In this document: positions 25,544 through 33,225 of the stretch, piece by piece
Layout of the letters: every line of letters starts with the position of its first letter
Position numbering within the stretch: position 1 is the first letter of the stretch
Notes under the pieces: model-generated
What the model was told of the DNA's origin: nothing
Database searches by the model: none
The model's input: only the letters and a program-made list of their open reading frames with translations
Position numbers and translations under genes: made by a program
Source: Pontibaca methylaminivorans
GTDB lineage: Bacteria > Pseudomonadota > Alphaproteobacteria > Rhodobacterales > Rhodobacteraceae
Direction: 5' to 3'
Assembly (NCBI RefSeq): GCF_900156525.1
Contig: NZ_FTPS01000001.1
Location: 1,550,001 to 1,614,000, forward strand
Length of the DNA stretch: 64,000 nucleotides

Positions 25544-27108
25544 GAATGATGCTCCATCCGGTGCGCGACGCGCAGGGCGTTCGCGGCGATGGTCAGGCTC
25601 GGGTTCACCCCCATCGAGGTGGGCATGAACGAGGCATCCACAACCCACAGGTTGCGCATTCCATGCACCCGGCAGTCGGGGTCGAGCACGCTGTCGGTGC
25701 TGTCCCTTCCCATCCGCAGCGTGCCGCAGGGGTGGCCGAGATTCGGCTCGGGATCATATGTCAGGAACATGTTCCGCTGGCCCTTCAGCGCCTTGTGGAT
25801 CAGGTGGCGGAACAGCTTTCTCCGCTCCAGCAGTTCGGCAGAGAAATCGTATTCGATCAGGATGTGCCCGGGCCGGTCGGGATTCGGGCGCACGCGGTTC
25901 TCGCGATAGGGCAGATCCTCGAGCAGGCCGACAAAGACCTTGGCCTGACCGAGTATCCGCGCCGCGGCCGCGGCAGGCAGATGCATGAACTGGCGGCTTC
26001 CGGGCAGGTGGTGCAGGTAGGAGCGCGCAAGCCGCAGCCTCAGATATTGCAGGATCTCGTTCTTGCCGACATTGAGCCCCATGGACTGCACCATCCCCAG
26101 ACGCCGTCCCTGAACATGATAGAGATCGCGGAAGCCGATGGATTTCGCGCTTTCGGTAAAGGCTTCGCCGCGCCGGGGCCAGATCGCGAAGATCTCGTTG
26201 AAATGGAACATGAGGTTGCGCCCGGCGAGCCCGTTGCGGTTGCCGAGACCCTCCGGCCAATGCTCGCCGCGCGAGGTCAGAAGCAGCCGGGGCGACGACA
26301 GGGCGCCGGCCGCCAGGATCACGCGATCGGCCGTGAAATCAAGGGTTTCATTCCCTTTCCGGGCGCGGATCCTTGTCACGCTGTCCTGATCCGCAACCAG
26401 CTCCGTCACTTCGCACTGGTCGATGACAGCCGCCCGTCCGGTCGCGAGCGCGGGCTCTACCCCGGCGGTGCGGCCGTCCATCTTGCAGCTTTGCGGGCAT
26501 TTGCGCCCGAAGCAGAAGCCGCAGCCCTCGATATGGCGAAAGGCGCAATGCAGTTGATAGGGATGCAGCCCGGCGGTCCGCATGTGCGCCATCATCTGCG
26601 CGTCTCCCCGGCCGAGCGGAAGCGGCGGGCGCAGGCGCGGGCTGGCCGCGCTGGCAAGGGGGTCGTCCTCGCCACAGACGGAATACAGCGCTTCGGCCTC
26701 GTCATACCAGGGCAGCATCGTCGAATAGCTGACCGGCCAGCCGCCAAGCGGATGCGGACGGGTTTCACTGTCGTCAAGGTCGTGCGGCTCGGGCCGCTCC
26801 AGCGTTCCGGCATAGAACACCGAAGATCCCCCGACCCCGGCACCGATCGGGATATAGGCCGTGCTGTCCCGCCCGTTCAGGCGCAGCCGGACCGGATCCG
26901 GCCAAGCGCCCCGCAGCGAGCGTGCTATCGGATCGGTATAAAGGTCCCCGCTCAGCCCGTTTCCCTCGCGGCGGTGCCCGGCCCGCCCCTTTTCGAGAAA
27001 CAGGACCGACAGTCCCTGTTCGGCCAGTCGCCGTCCGATAGTGCCGCCTCCGATTCCGGTGCCGATCACGATGGCATCCCAGTGCCGCCTGTGCATGTCG
27101 CCGGTCAT
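25540..27108 (-). CDS. GMC family FAD-dependent oxidoreductase
   Basis: A 522-residue glucose-methanol-choline-type flavoenzyme that would oxidise an alcohol. The FAD-binding Rossmann motif GTGIGGGTIGRRLAEQG is near residue 16, the second FAD region AYIPIGAGVGGSS follows, and the C terminus has HPCGTLRMG, the NLWVVDASFMPTSMGVNPS stretch and NPSLTIAANALRVAHRM typical of the family. Four cysteines in a compact cluster (CGFCFGRKCPQSC, about 196-208) resemble those of cholesterol-oxidase-like members. Its ends overlap both neighbours by four bases, showing tight translational coupling. Confidence 0.92.
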   Translation of the reverse strand: MTGDMHRRHWDAIVIGTGIGGGTIGRRLAEQGLSVLFLEKGRAGHRREGNGLSGDLYTDPIARSLRGAWPDPVRLRLNGRDSTAYIPIGAGVGGSSVFYAGTLERPEPHDLDDSETRPHPLGGWPVSYSTMLPWYDEAEALYSVCGEDDPLASAASPRLRPPLPLGRGDAQMMAHMRTAGLHPYQLHCAFRHIEGCGFCFGRKCPQSCKMDGRTAGVEPALATGRAAVIDQCEVTELVADQDSVTRIRARKGNETLDFTADRVILAAGALSSPRLLLTSRGEHWPEGLGNRNGLAGRNLMFHFNEIFAIWPRRGEAFTESAKSIGFRDLYHVQGRRLGMVQSMGLNVGKNEILQYLRLRLARSYLHHLPGSRQFMHLPAAAAARILGQAKVFVGLLEDLPYRENRVRPNPDRPGHILIEYDFSAELLERRKLFRHLIHKALKGQRNMFLTYDPEPNLGHPCGTLRMGRDSTDSVLDPDCRVHGMRNLWVVDASFMPTSMGVNPSLTIAANALRVAHRMEHHS

Positions 27109-29159
27109 GTCCTGCGCTCCCTTTCAGGGATTGTGAAGAACTGGCCAAACAGTCCGCGCAGTTGGAGCGCCCCGTGATTGGTAAGATGATTGTTGTCGAA
27201 GTAGAGCGCCTGCCCATCCTCGATCCCGATGCAGTGTCCCTCCTGGTGGGCTTCGGAACAGAGTCTGCCCCATGGATCAATCAGCCGCAGACCGCCGTTT
27301 TCGACAAGGGTGCCGATTGCCGCATCGGCGGCGGCATTGCGCTCGTGCAGGTCAACCCGGGAAATACGGGCCAGTTCCAGCGCTTCCGGGGCGCTGATGC
27401 GGCCATGTGCCAGCCTGCGGGCAAGCGCGGGGCTGTCGAAGCGGGGAAGCTCGGGCACCTGCCGCAGCAGGAACACCTCGGGAATATGCCGGTGAAGTTC
27501 CTGCACGGTCCTCTGCAGCGCCGCGGCAAACAGCGCCTCCTGCGGCGCGGTGGGCAGATCCGTCCCGGCCGTGGGGGCGAGAGTGATAAGGTTGTGGGCA
27601 TCAAGGCCGATACCGTCGCCGTCGGCGTAATAGGCCCAGCGCCCGACCAGAAGAATCCGCCGGATGTTCGGCATCTCTGCCACCGCCTCGCGGATCCGGG
27701 CATTGGCGCGGCTGCAGGCGCGGTCCTGTTCCGGGGTGGCCGCGGTTTCGTGCTTGTCGATGCCGAACAGCGGCGGGCAGCCAGCGTGCCAGATGATCGC
27801 GCCCGGGCGCGCGTTTTCATCCGCGGCCGCGCCGAGCCCCTGCATCAGGGCCCGCAGATGGCTGTCGCCCCAGATCAGGACTTCGGGATCGCCTTCGGGG
27901 CCGATGGCGCAGGTCTCGATCCCGGACAACGGGCCGTTGGTGGCATGGCTGCAGCGGCTCCAGTCCTGGAAGAAATCCGCCGAGGCGGTGATATAGGTCT
28001 GGGCCGGTCCCGAAAAACGGCTTGCCCAGCCGCTGCTTGCATAAAAGCTGGCGCCGGCCGCTATGGTCGCCGCGCTGGCCAGCGCCGCTCCCCCGACGAG
28101 GATCCGCGGCGGCAGGCGATAGCGGAAGACCTGCCCGTGGCGGACCGGCTGTTCGACCCAGCGCCAGCTTGCGCTGGCCAGCACGAGGCAGAGCAGCAGC
28201 CAGAACCCCGTTTCGACCGGGCCGGAATAGCCGTCGCGCCAGTAATGCGACAGAACCAGCACCGGCCAGTGCCAGAGATAAAGCGAATAGGAAATCAGCC
28301 CGGCGAAAATCATCGGGCGCAGCGACAGGAACCGGGCCGCCGGATTGGATTGGACCCGGGCATTGGCGGTGCCGGCGATGATCATGACGGTTCCCGCCAC
28401 CGGAAGCGCGGCCTGCCAGCCGGGAAAGCCGCTGCTGCGCACCAGCAGGATCGCACCGGCAACAAGCGCAAGCCCGCCCCATGACAGGAGCCCGGAAAGA
28501 CGGCGGCCGAACCCGTCCGCGGGCAGCAGGATCGCCAGCAGAACACCGCTCAGAAGCTCCCAGGCGCGATAGGGGAAAAGGTAGAAGCTCGCCGCCGGGT
28601 GCTCCGGCGTCATGATGACGCAGGCCAGCAGGGACAGCACCCAGATTGCGGCGAGCAGCCCGGCGATCAGGCGACGGCCGCCGCCCAGCGCGGTCACGAG
28701 CACGAGAAAGACAGGCAGGGCGATGTAGAACTGTTCCTCGACCGCAAGCGACCAGCTGTGCAGCAGCACCCGGTTGCCCGCGTCGATGTCGAAATATCCG
28801 GCGCCGCGATAATAAAGGATGTTCGAGAGCCAGGTGCTCGCCGCGATCAGCTCCTTGCCGAATTCGCGGAATTCATAGGGCAGCAGGATGAACCATGCGG
28901 CAACGGTGCTGGCCGCCGCCATGGCGAAGAAGGCCGGGGCAAGGCGGCGGATGCGCCGCAGATAGAACCGCCCGAGCGCGATCCGCCCGTGACTGCCAAG
29001 TTCGCTCCAGAGGATGCCGCCGATCAGGAACCCCGAGATGACGAAGAAGACATCGACCCCGACGAAACCGCCCGGGAGCCCCGCTGCGCCGAAATGATAA
29101 AAGACCACACCGGCCACCGCGATGGCGCGCAGCCCGTCGATTTCGGGGCGATAACGCAT
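27105..29159 (-). CDS. OafA/YrhL-type acyltransferase with C-terminal SGNH domain
   Basis: A 684-residue membrane protein: an N-terminal acyltransferase-3 domain (RYRPEIDGLRAIAVAGVVFYH start, GVDVFFVISGFLIG, RRIRRLAP, HSWSLAVEEQFY) with about ten helices up to residue 375, then a periplasmic SGNH hydrolase-like domain (LIWGDSHLRALMQG; C-terminal FDNNHLTNHGA with the Asp/His pair). Such proteins O-acetylate surface polysaccharides or other envelope glycans. A longer version from TTG at 29207 is possible, but ATG at 29159 fits the family start exactly. First gene of the operon with the GMC and SDR enzymes. Confidence 0.93.
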   Translation of the reverse strand: MRYRPEIDGLRAIAVAGVVFYHFGAAGLPGGFVGVDVFFVISGFLIGGILWSELGSHGRIALGRFYLRRIRRLAPAFFAMAAASTVAAWFILLPYEFREFGKELIAASTWLSNILYYRGAGYFDIDAGNRVLLHSWSLAVEEQFYIALPVFLVLVTALGGGRRLIAGLLAAIWVLSLLACVIMTPEHPAASFYLFPYRAWELLSGVLLAILLPADGFGRRLSGLLSWGGLALVAGAILLVRSSGFPGWQAALPVAGTVMIIAGTANARVQSNPAARFLSLRPMIFAGLISYSLYLWHWPVLVLSHYWRDGYSGPVETGFWLLLCLVLASASWRWVEQPVRHGQVFRYRLPPRILVGGAALASAATIAAGASFYASSGWASRFSGPAQTYITASADFFQDWSRCSHATNGPLSGIETCAIGPEGDPEVLIWGDSHLRALMQGLGAAADENARPGAIIWHAGCPPLFGIDKHETAATPEQDRACSRANARIREAVAEMPNIRRILLVGRWAYYADGDGIGLDAHNLITLAPTAGTDLPTAPQEALFAAALQRTVQELHRHIPEVFLLRQVPELPRFDSPALARRLAHGRISAPEALELARISRVDLHERNAAADAAIGTLVENGGLRLIDPWGRLCSEAHQEGHCIGIEDGQALYFDNNHLTNHGALQLRGLFGQFFTIPERERRT

Positions 29160-29291
29160 GAAGAACCTGCAATCAGGAAATGGCGCTAAATCAATTATAC
29201 CTGACAACTGTTAGGCGATCACCTGCTGCGGGCAAGCCCTTTTTCGGGGCTGGCGGAACGGGCGGCGGTCATCGCGACAAAGGGGGCGGTC

Positions 29292-29338
29292 TGGAGGCGA
29301 GTACCGGAATCGAACCGGTGTACACGGATTTGCAATCC
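29292..29338. repeat. attL: displaced 3' part of tRNA-Cys
   Basis: Copy of the last 47 bases of tRNA-Cys (anticodon loop through CCA, read on the minus strand). It matches 39607-39653 perfectly, and the sequence on both sides diverges at once. The 5' half of the tRNA is missing here, so this copy is the original host 3' end pushed away by integration. Confidence 0.9.
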
Positions 29339-29368
29339 TGCCTCGCACATTGAAAACATTAGCGAAGC

Positions 29369-29377
29369 CTGTAAACG
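29369..29377 (+). promoter_or_regulatory. CTGTAAACG repeat, left end copy 1
   Basis: First of four identical CTGTAAACG motifs in the same orientation, two near each end of the element (29369, 29422, 39539, 39551). Position outside the core repeat suggests arm-type binding sites for the integrase. Confidence 0.5.
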
Positions 29378-29421
29378 GACCCCGTTTGTTCACGGTCCTA
29401 AATCAAGCACTTACGAGCCGT

Positions 29422-29430
29422 CTGTAAACG
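29422..29430 (+). promoter_or_regulatory. CTGTAAACG repeat, left end copy 2
   Basis: Second left-end copy of the motif, just before the first gene of the element and 84 bases inside attL. See the copy at 29369. Confidence 0.5.
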
Positions 29431-29441
29431 AAAACGGGCTG

Positions 29442-29930
29442 GTGGCAAACGAAAACCCCGGCGCAGGTGGTGCTGCAACCGGGGCTGAACATTCGAGCGA
29501 TGGGAATAGCTGCTCTGCGGGCGAGTATATCCCGACCCTCGGCAGCGGCGCAACAGGCCATGTGAAGCCCGGCCATCGGCGCACGGCCCGCGCGCTTGAG
29601 TTCGCGCTTACGCTCGGCGATGCCGACGCATGGTCGGACTTCGCCGGGCTTGCGGCGCACCACCTGACGGAAGCCGAACGCGCGGGGCTTGCCTTCGCTG
29701 CACTGGCCCGCCTTGCGCCGGAACAGGCTGAACGGGTTGCGTGCTTGGCTCTGGGGGCCGCTGGTGCGCCGCTGCCGGCCTTTCTGGCCGTAATGGACGA
29801 AGCGCGCCTCTGGGCGTCTCTGGCGAGCCGCGCGGAGCGCAAGGCGTATACGCTCGCGGCCTTCGAGGCCCTGGGCGGGAGTGACCGCGCCGCCTTCCTG
29901 CAACACGTCAGCGGGAGGGCAGCGGCATGA
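29442..29930 (+). CDS. Hypothetical element protein (162 residues)
   Basis: I do not recognise a family. The product has a low-complexity Gly/Ala/Ser-rich first 45 residues and then a mainly helical, Ala- and Leu-rich domain (RALEFALTLGDADAWSDFAG, then LTEAERAGLAFAALARL and an EARLWASLASRAERKAYTLA segment). The likely start is GTG at 29442; no good ribosome binding site is evident. The stop overlaps the next start (ATGA at 29927), so it is coupled to the head-tail connector gene. It may be a structural or scaffolding component, but that is only context. Confidence 0.6.
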   Translation: MANENPGAGGAATGAEHSSDGNSCSAGEYIPTLGSGATGHVKPGHRRTARALEFALTLGDADAWSDFAGLAAHHLTEAERAGLAFAALARLAPEQAERVACLALGAAGAPLPAFLAVMDEARLWASLASRAERKAYTLAAFEALGGSDRAAFLQHVSGRAAA

Positions 29931-30457
29931 TCACGCAACGCCTTGAGCGGCCGCTTTCCGGTATCCTCGATCCGGCCGAACTGCTGGATCATGTGCGCGG
30001 GACCGACGATGACCTGCCGGCGCTCACGCGCATGGCCATCGCAGCGGCCGGCGACTTCGAAGATTATGCCCAGGTCGCGCTGCGGCGGCAGGCTGTTCGG
30101 GTAACGTGGAATGCTTGGCCGCATTCCGGTTCGCTGAAGCTGCCGGTGTGGCCGCTGGTTCTGCCGCAGAGCGTCACGCTGGAAATTGCCGGGGTTGAGG
30201 TCGAGGACTTCGAGACAATCGACGGTCGCCGCCCCGAGCTAACGCTGACCGGCCCCCGACCGCGCGGGCCGGTGCTCGTGGAATACATCGCCGGCTTCGG
30301 CGAGAGCGGCACAGACGTGCCCGAGGACATCCGGCATGCGCTGCTAGATCAGGTCGCGGCCTACTTCGATGCCCGCGGTGCGGCGGATCGTCAGACGGTC
30401 ACGCTGTCACCCCACTTCGCACGCCTCTTGGCGCGCTATCGCGGGGTGCGGGCATGA
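29927..30457 (+). CDS. Phage head-tail connector protein (phiE125 gp8/gp6-like)
   Basis: A 176-residue protein resembling the phiE125 gp8/HK97 gp6 connector family that forms the ring between portal and tail. Features: an N-terminal helical ALLDHVRGTDDD-like segment, VRVTWNAWP, a central LPVWPLVLPQSVTLEIAGV strand region, GPVLVEYIAGFGESGTDVPE and a C-terminal helix with DVPEDIRHALLDQVAAYFD. It overlaps its neighbours on both sides by four bases. In this element it precedes the terminase rather than following the capsid. Confidence 0.8.
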   Translation: MITQRLERPLSGILDPAELLDHVRGTDDDLPALTRMAIAAAGDFEDYAQVALRRQAVRVTWNAWPHSGSLKLPVWPLVLPQSVTLEIAGVEVEDFETIDGRRPELTLTGPRPRGPVLVEYIAGFGESGTDVPEDIRHALLDQVAAYFDARGAADRQTVTLSPHFARLLARYRGVRA

Positions 30458-30687
30458 CCGGCTACGAGCTTGACGAGATCATGACTGTTCGCTGGCCGCT
30501 GATCATGCGCCGCGTGATGGCTGATGGCTCGGACAAATGGCTGATGGGCTTTGTCCGCAGCATTGCGCGACACGCCAAGCGCCCATCGTGGCGACCCACC
30601 CCGAGACAGGAACAGGTCATGCGCCGGCTGGTGGTCGAAATGAGCACCATGCCCGGCATGGGCGGTGAGGTGATCGAGAGAGGCTGA
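30454..30687 (+). CDS. Small hypothetical element protein (77 residues)
   Basis: A basic, helical 77-residue product (YELDEIMTVRWPLIMRRVMA; later RPSWRPTPRQEQVMRRLVVE). Not recognised. It starts inside the connector stop (ATGA overlap), so it is part of the same transcription unit. The PTPRQEQVMRRLVVEM part resembles a short DNA-binding or replication-associated helix found in small phage proteins, but this is weak. Confidence 0.6.
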   Translation: MTGYELDEIMTVRWPLIMRRVMADGSDKWLMGFVRSIARHAKRPSWRPTPRQEQVMRRLVVEMSTMPGMGGEVIERG

Positions 30688-31037
30688 CCACGTGGCCCCG
30701 CGCATGACGGCACGCGGGGGAAGGATCAGGGGGCGGTATGACCAGACGCTGGCCCTGATCCGGATGCGCCCACCAGGGGGCGGAGCCATAGGCAAGGGGA
30801 GCCCGAAAGGCGGAACCCCGGCTCCCGGCAGCGCGACCATGCTGCCGCAAGTAGCCGCTGACGAACAGGCGAAGGTCGCACGCACTGTTCGGCCCGAAGC
30901 GACGGCCCGGCTCCGGCCAGCAAGATCGCGAGGGTATGGGGACCACCCGGCCAGATGGCGGGGCTGGTCGCCCTATGCCCTACGCTCTGAACCCTCACCA
31001 ACCAGCAAGAGGGCTCGAAAGGAAACGAGAGGTTGAG
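30688..31037 (+). other. Gene-free, strongly foldable segment inside the packaging module
   Basis: 350 bases between two genes in an otherwise overlapping operon. Perfect or near-perfect inverted repeats in succession: GATCAGGG (30724-30731)/CCCTGATC (30753-30760); CGCCC/GGGCG (30767-30782); GGGAGCC (30797-30803)/GGCTCCC (30820-30826); GGCAGC (30827-30832)/GCTGCC (30841-30846); CGAACAG (30862-30868)/CTGTTCG (30885-30891); and an 11-pair helix 30931-30941/30971-30981 with two G-T pairs, itself enclosing a GGCCAG/CTGGTC stem. Open frames here have poor composition and no ribosome binding site. Candidate structured RNA or packaging site. Confidence 0.4.
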
Positions 31038-31265
31038 ATGAAGCGAACCACGAACCACCGCAAGCGGCTGACCAAGATCGCCAAGCGCCACGGCGTCGAG
31101 GTCGCGCATGTCAGCAACTGGTACCAGTTGGCCGATCGCTTGACCGATCACTTCGGACTTGCCGGCCGCGCCGACCGCAGCGCGAAACGGTTCTGCTATG
31201 AAGTCGCGGAGTGCCTTGGCTGGATCCCCCGCCGCGCGCCCGAACAGAACGAGGCACGCTCATGA
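31038..31265 (+). CDS. Small hypothetical protein upstream of terminase (75 residues)
   Basis: A basic 75-residue protein (KRTTNHRKRLTKIAKRHG start, then VAHVSNWYQLADRLTDHFGL and RSAKRFCYEVAECLGWIP). The start at 31038 follows AACGAGAGG, and its stop overlaps the terminase start (ATGA at 31262). Position immediately before the large terminase and the basic helical nature make it the best candidate for a small terminase subunit, but I see no recognisable TerS motif. Confidence 0.6.
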   Translation: MKRTTNHRKRLTKIAKRHGVEVAHVSNWYQLADRLTDHFGLAGRADRSAKRFCYEVAECLGWIPRRAPEQNEARS

Positions 31266-32887
31266 GCACGCGCGACCTGTTCGGGGATGGTCCCAATGCC
31301 GGCGAAACGTTCGGATCGCAGGACCGGGGGCAGACTGTTCATTTCTCGCTTCTGGAAAAAATCCGGGGAAAGTCGCCGGCGATGCGGGCGATTTCGTTTC
31401 TGCGGCAATTGCGGGTGCCCGAGGGCAAAATGGCCGGGAAACCCCTGAAACTGGCCGGGTTTCAGCGGAAATTCATCAAAGGCGCTCTGGCCCCGAAAGT
31501 CATGGTCGGCGTGTTGTCGATCGGGAGAGGGAACGCCAAGACCGCGCTTTCGGCCGGTCTGTCGCTCGGCGAGCTGGTCGGCGCTTTTGACGAGGATCCG
31601 CAACCGCGCCGCGAGGTGATCTTCGCTGCGAGGAACCGCGACCAGGCGCGCATCGCGTTCGAGTTCCTTCTCGGCTTCATCGCCGGCCTGCCGGAGGCGG
31701 ATCAGGAGCTGTTCACGATCCGGCGCGGCAGCAAGCTCGAGGTCGAATTCATCGACGGCAGCCTTGCACGCTGCATTGCGGCTGATGGCAAATCCATTCT
31801 GGGCGGTGCCCCGACGCTGGCGGTGCTTGACGAGCGCGCCGCATGGGAGCCCGAGAAGGGGGACAATCTTGAAAACGCGATCCTGTCCGGGCTCGGCAAG
31901 CGCGATGGCCGGGCGCTGATCATCAGCACCAGCGCGCCGAGCGACAGCAACACGTTCAGCCGCTGGCTCGATGAACCGCCGCCGGGCACATTCGTTCAGG
32001 AACACCGCCCCGCCCCTGGCCTGCCGGCCGATGATCTGGACAGCCTGCTTGAGGCGAACCCCGGCGCGGTCGAGGGCATCGGCTCAAGCCCTGAATGGCT
32101 GGTGGCCCAGGCGGAACGCGCCATTGCGCGCGGCGGATCGGCGCTTTCCTCTTTCCGCAACCTGAACCGCAATGAGCGCGTCAGCACCGAGGATCGCTCC
32201 GTTTTGATCACCGCTGACGAGTGGTTGAGCGCCGAGGTCAACCCCGACGATCTGCCACCGCGCGACGGGCCGGCGATCTTGGGCGTCGATCTGGGCGGTT
32301 CGCGCTCCATGTCGGCGGCGGCGTTCTACTGGCCCGAGACCGGGCGGCTGGAAGCGCTCGGCGTGTTCCCGGCGAAGCCCGGCCTTGCGGATCGCGGCGC
32401 GGCCGATGGCGTCAGCGATCGCTATGAGCAGATGCACGCGCGCGGCGAGCTGCTGACCATGGGCGAAAACACCGTGCCGACCGGGCCTTTCATGGCCGAG
32501 GTTGTGAGGCGTCTCGAGGGTCAGGCTCCGGCGTGCATTGTCGGGGACCGGTTCCGACATGCCGAGTTCATTGAGGCCATGGAAGCGGCCGGCCTGTCGC
32601 GCGTGCCGTTCCTCTGGCGCGGCTTCGGCTGGAAGGACGGCTCGGAAGACATCGAGCGGTTCCGCCGCGCGCTGTTTGACGGTGACGTAAAAGTGGCCCC
32701 TTCGCTGCTGCTGCGCTTCGCCTTCGCGGATGCGGTGACGCTGGTCGATCCGGCCGGGAACCACAAGCTGGCGAAGGCCCGCAGCCTCGGCCGGATCGAC
32801 GCGGCGGCGGCATCGGTGCTGGCGGTGGCGCAGGGTGCGCGGATGCTCGCCGCCCCGGCCAGAAAGGCACGGGTCACATGGGCATGA
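31262..32887 (+). CDS. Phage terminase large subunit
   Basis: ATP-driven DNA packaging motor with a C-terminal nuclease. In 541 residues: an atypical Walker A GRGNAKT near residue 85, Walker B with LAVLDERAAW, a coupling motif LIISTSAPS, and an RNase H-like nuclease with LGVDLGGSRSMSAAAF (catalytic Asp), CIVGDRFRHAEF and a late RIDAAAASVLA with Asp. This is the HK97/Terminase_1 lineage. The start overlaps the previous stop (ATGA), and its end overlaps the HNH gene by ten bases. Confidence 0.92.
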   Translation: MSTRDLFGDGPNAGETFGSQDRGQTVHFSLLEKIRGKSPAMRAISFLRQLRVPEGKMAGKPLKLAGFQRKFIKGALAPKVMVGVLSIGRGNAKTALSAGLSLGELVGAFDEDPQPRREVIFAARNRDQARIAFEFLLGFIAGLPEADQELFTIRRGSKLEVEFIDGSLARCIAADGKSILGGAPTLAVLDERAAWEPEKGDNLENAILSGLGKRDGRALIISTSAPSDSNTFSRWLDEPPPGTFVQEHRPAPGLPADDLDSLLEANPGAVEGIGSSPEWLVAQAERAIARGGSALSSFRNLNRNERVSTEDRSVLITADEWLSAEVNPDDLPPRDGPAILGVDLGGSRSMSAAAFYWPETGRLEALGVFPAKPGLADRGAADGVSDRYEQMHARGELLTMGENTVPTGPFMAEVVRRLEGQAPACIVGDRFRHAEFIEAMEAAGLSRVPFLWRGFGWKDGSEDIERFRRALFDGDVKVAPSLLLRFAFADAVTLVDPAGNHKLAKARSLGRIDAAAASVLAVAQGARMLAAPARKARVTWA

Positions 32888-33225
32888 CGCATCATCGCCA
32901 TTCCAAGCGCGTCACCGCGACAAAGCGCTGGCAGGTTCTGCGCCATGCGATCCTCGAGCGCGACGGCTACAAATGCCGCGCCTGCGGCACAAGGCGCGCG
33001 CGGCTCGAGATCGACCACATCAAGCCGGTGCGCAGCCACCCGCAGGGCGCGTTCGATCCCGAAAACCTGCAAGCGCTCTGCCCGTCCTGTCACACGAAAA
33101 AGACCCGGATCGAGTGCGGACACCCCGCGCCGATCCAATCGCCCGAGCGTGATGCCTGGGCGCAAGCCGTCGCCAGTCTGGCGGCACCACGCAGCAAGCA
33201 TGAAAAAGGAAAAGACAATGCTTGA
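32878..33225 (+). CDS. HNH endonuclease
   Basis: A 115-residue HNH nuclease, of the type that works with the large terminase in HK97-like phages during cos cleavage. Zinc-ligand pairs CRACG and CPSCHTKK flank the catalytic segment LEIDHIKPVRSHP, with DPENLQALCPSCH completing the HNH fold. It overlaps the terminase end by ten bases and the capsid start by eight bases, so the three are coupled. Start could also be the ATG at 32884. Confidence 0.9.
   Translation: MGMTHHRHSKRVTATKRWQVLRHAILERDGYKCRACGTRRARLEIDHIKPVRSHPQGAFDPENLQALCPSCHTKKTRIECGHPAPIQSPERDAWAQAVASLAAPRSKHEKGKDNA

Noticed and set aside
30692-31036. 115-codon open frame through the folded segment of the element
   Set aside because: Start lacks a ribosome binding site, composition is Arg/Pro/Gly-rich as in non-coding frames, and the inverted repeats explain the segment better.
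32878-33225. HNH gene plus nearby folded region as an IscB/HEARO-type guide-RNA nuclease
   Set aside because: The HNH protein is a 115-residue phage packaging nuclease without RuvC parts, and the folded region lies 1.8 kb upstream, before terminase.
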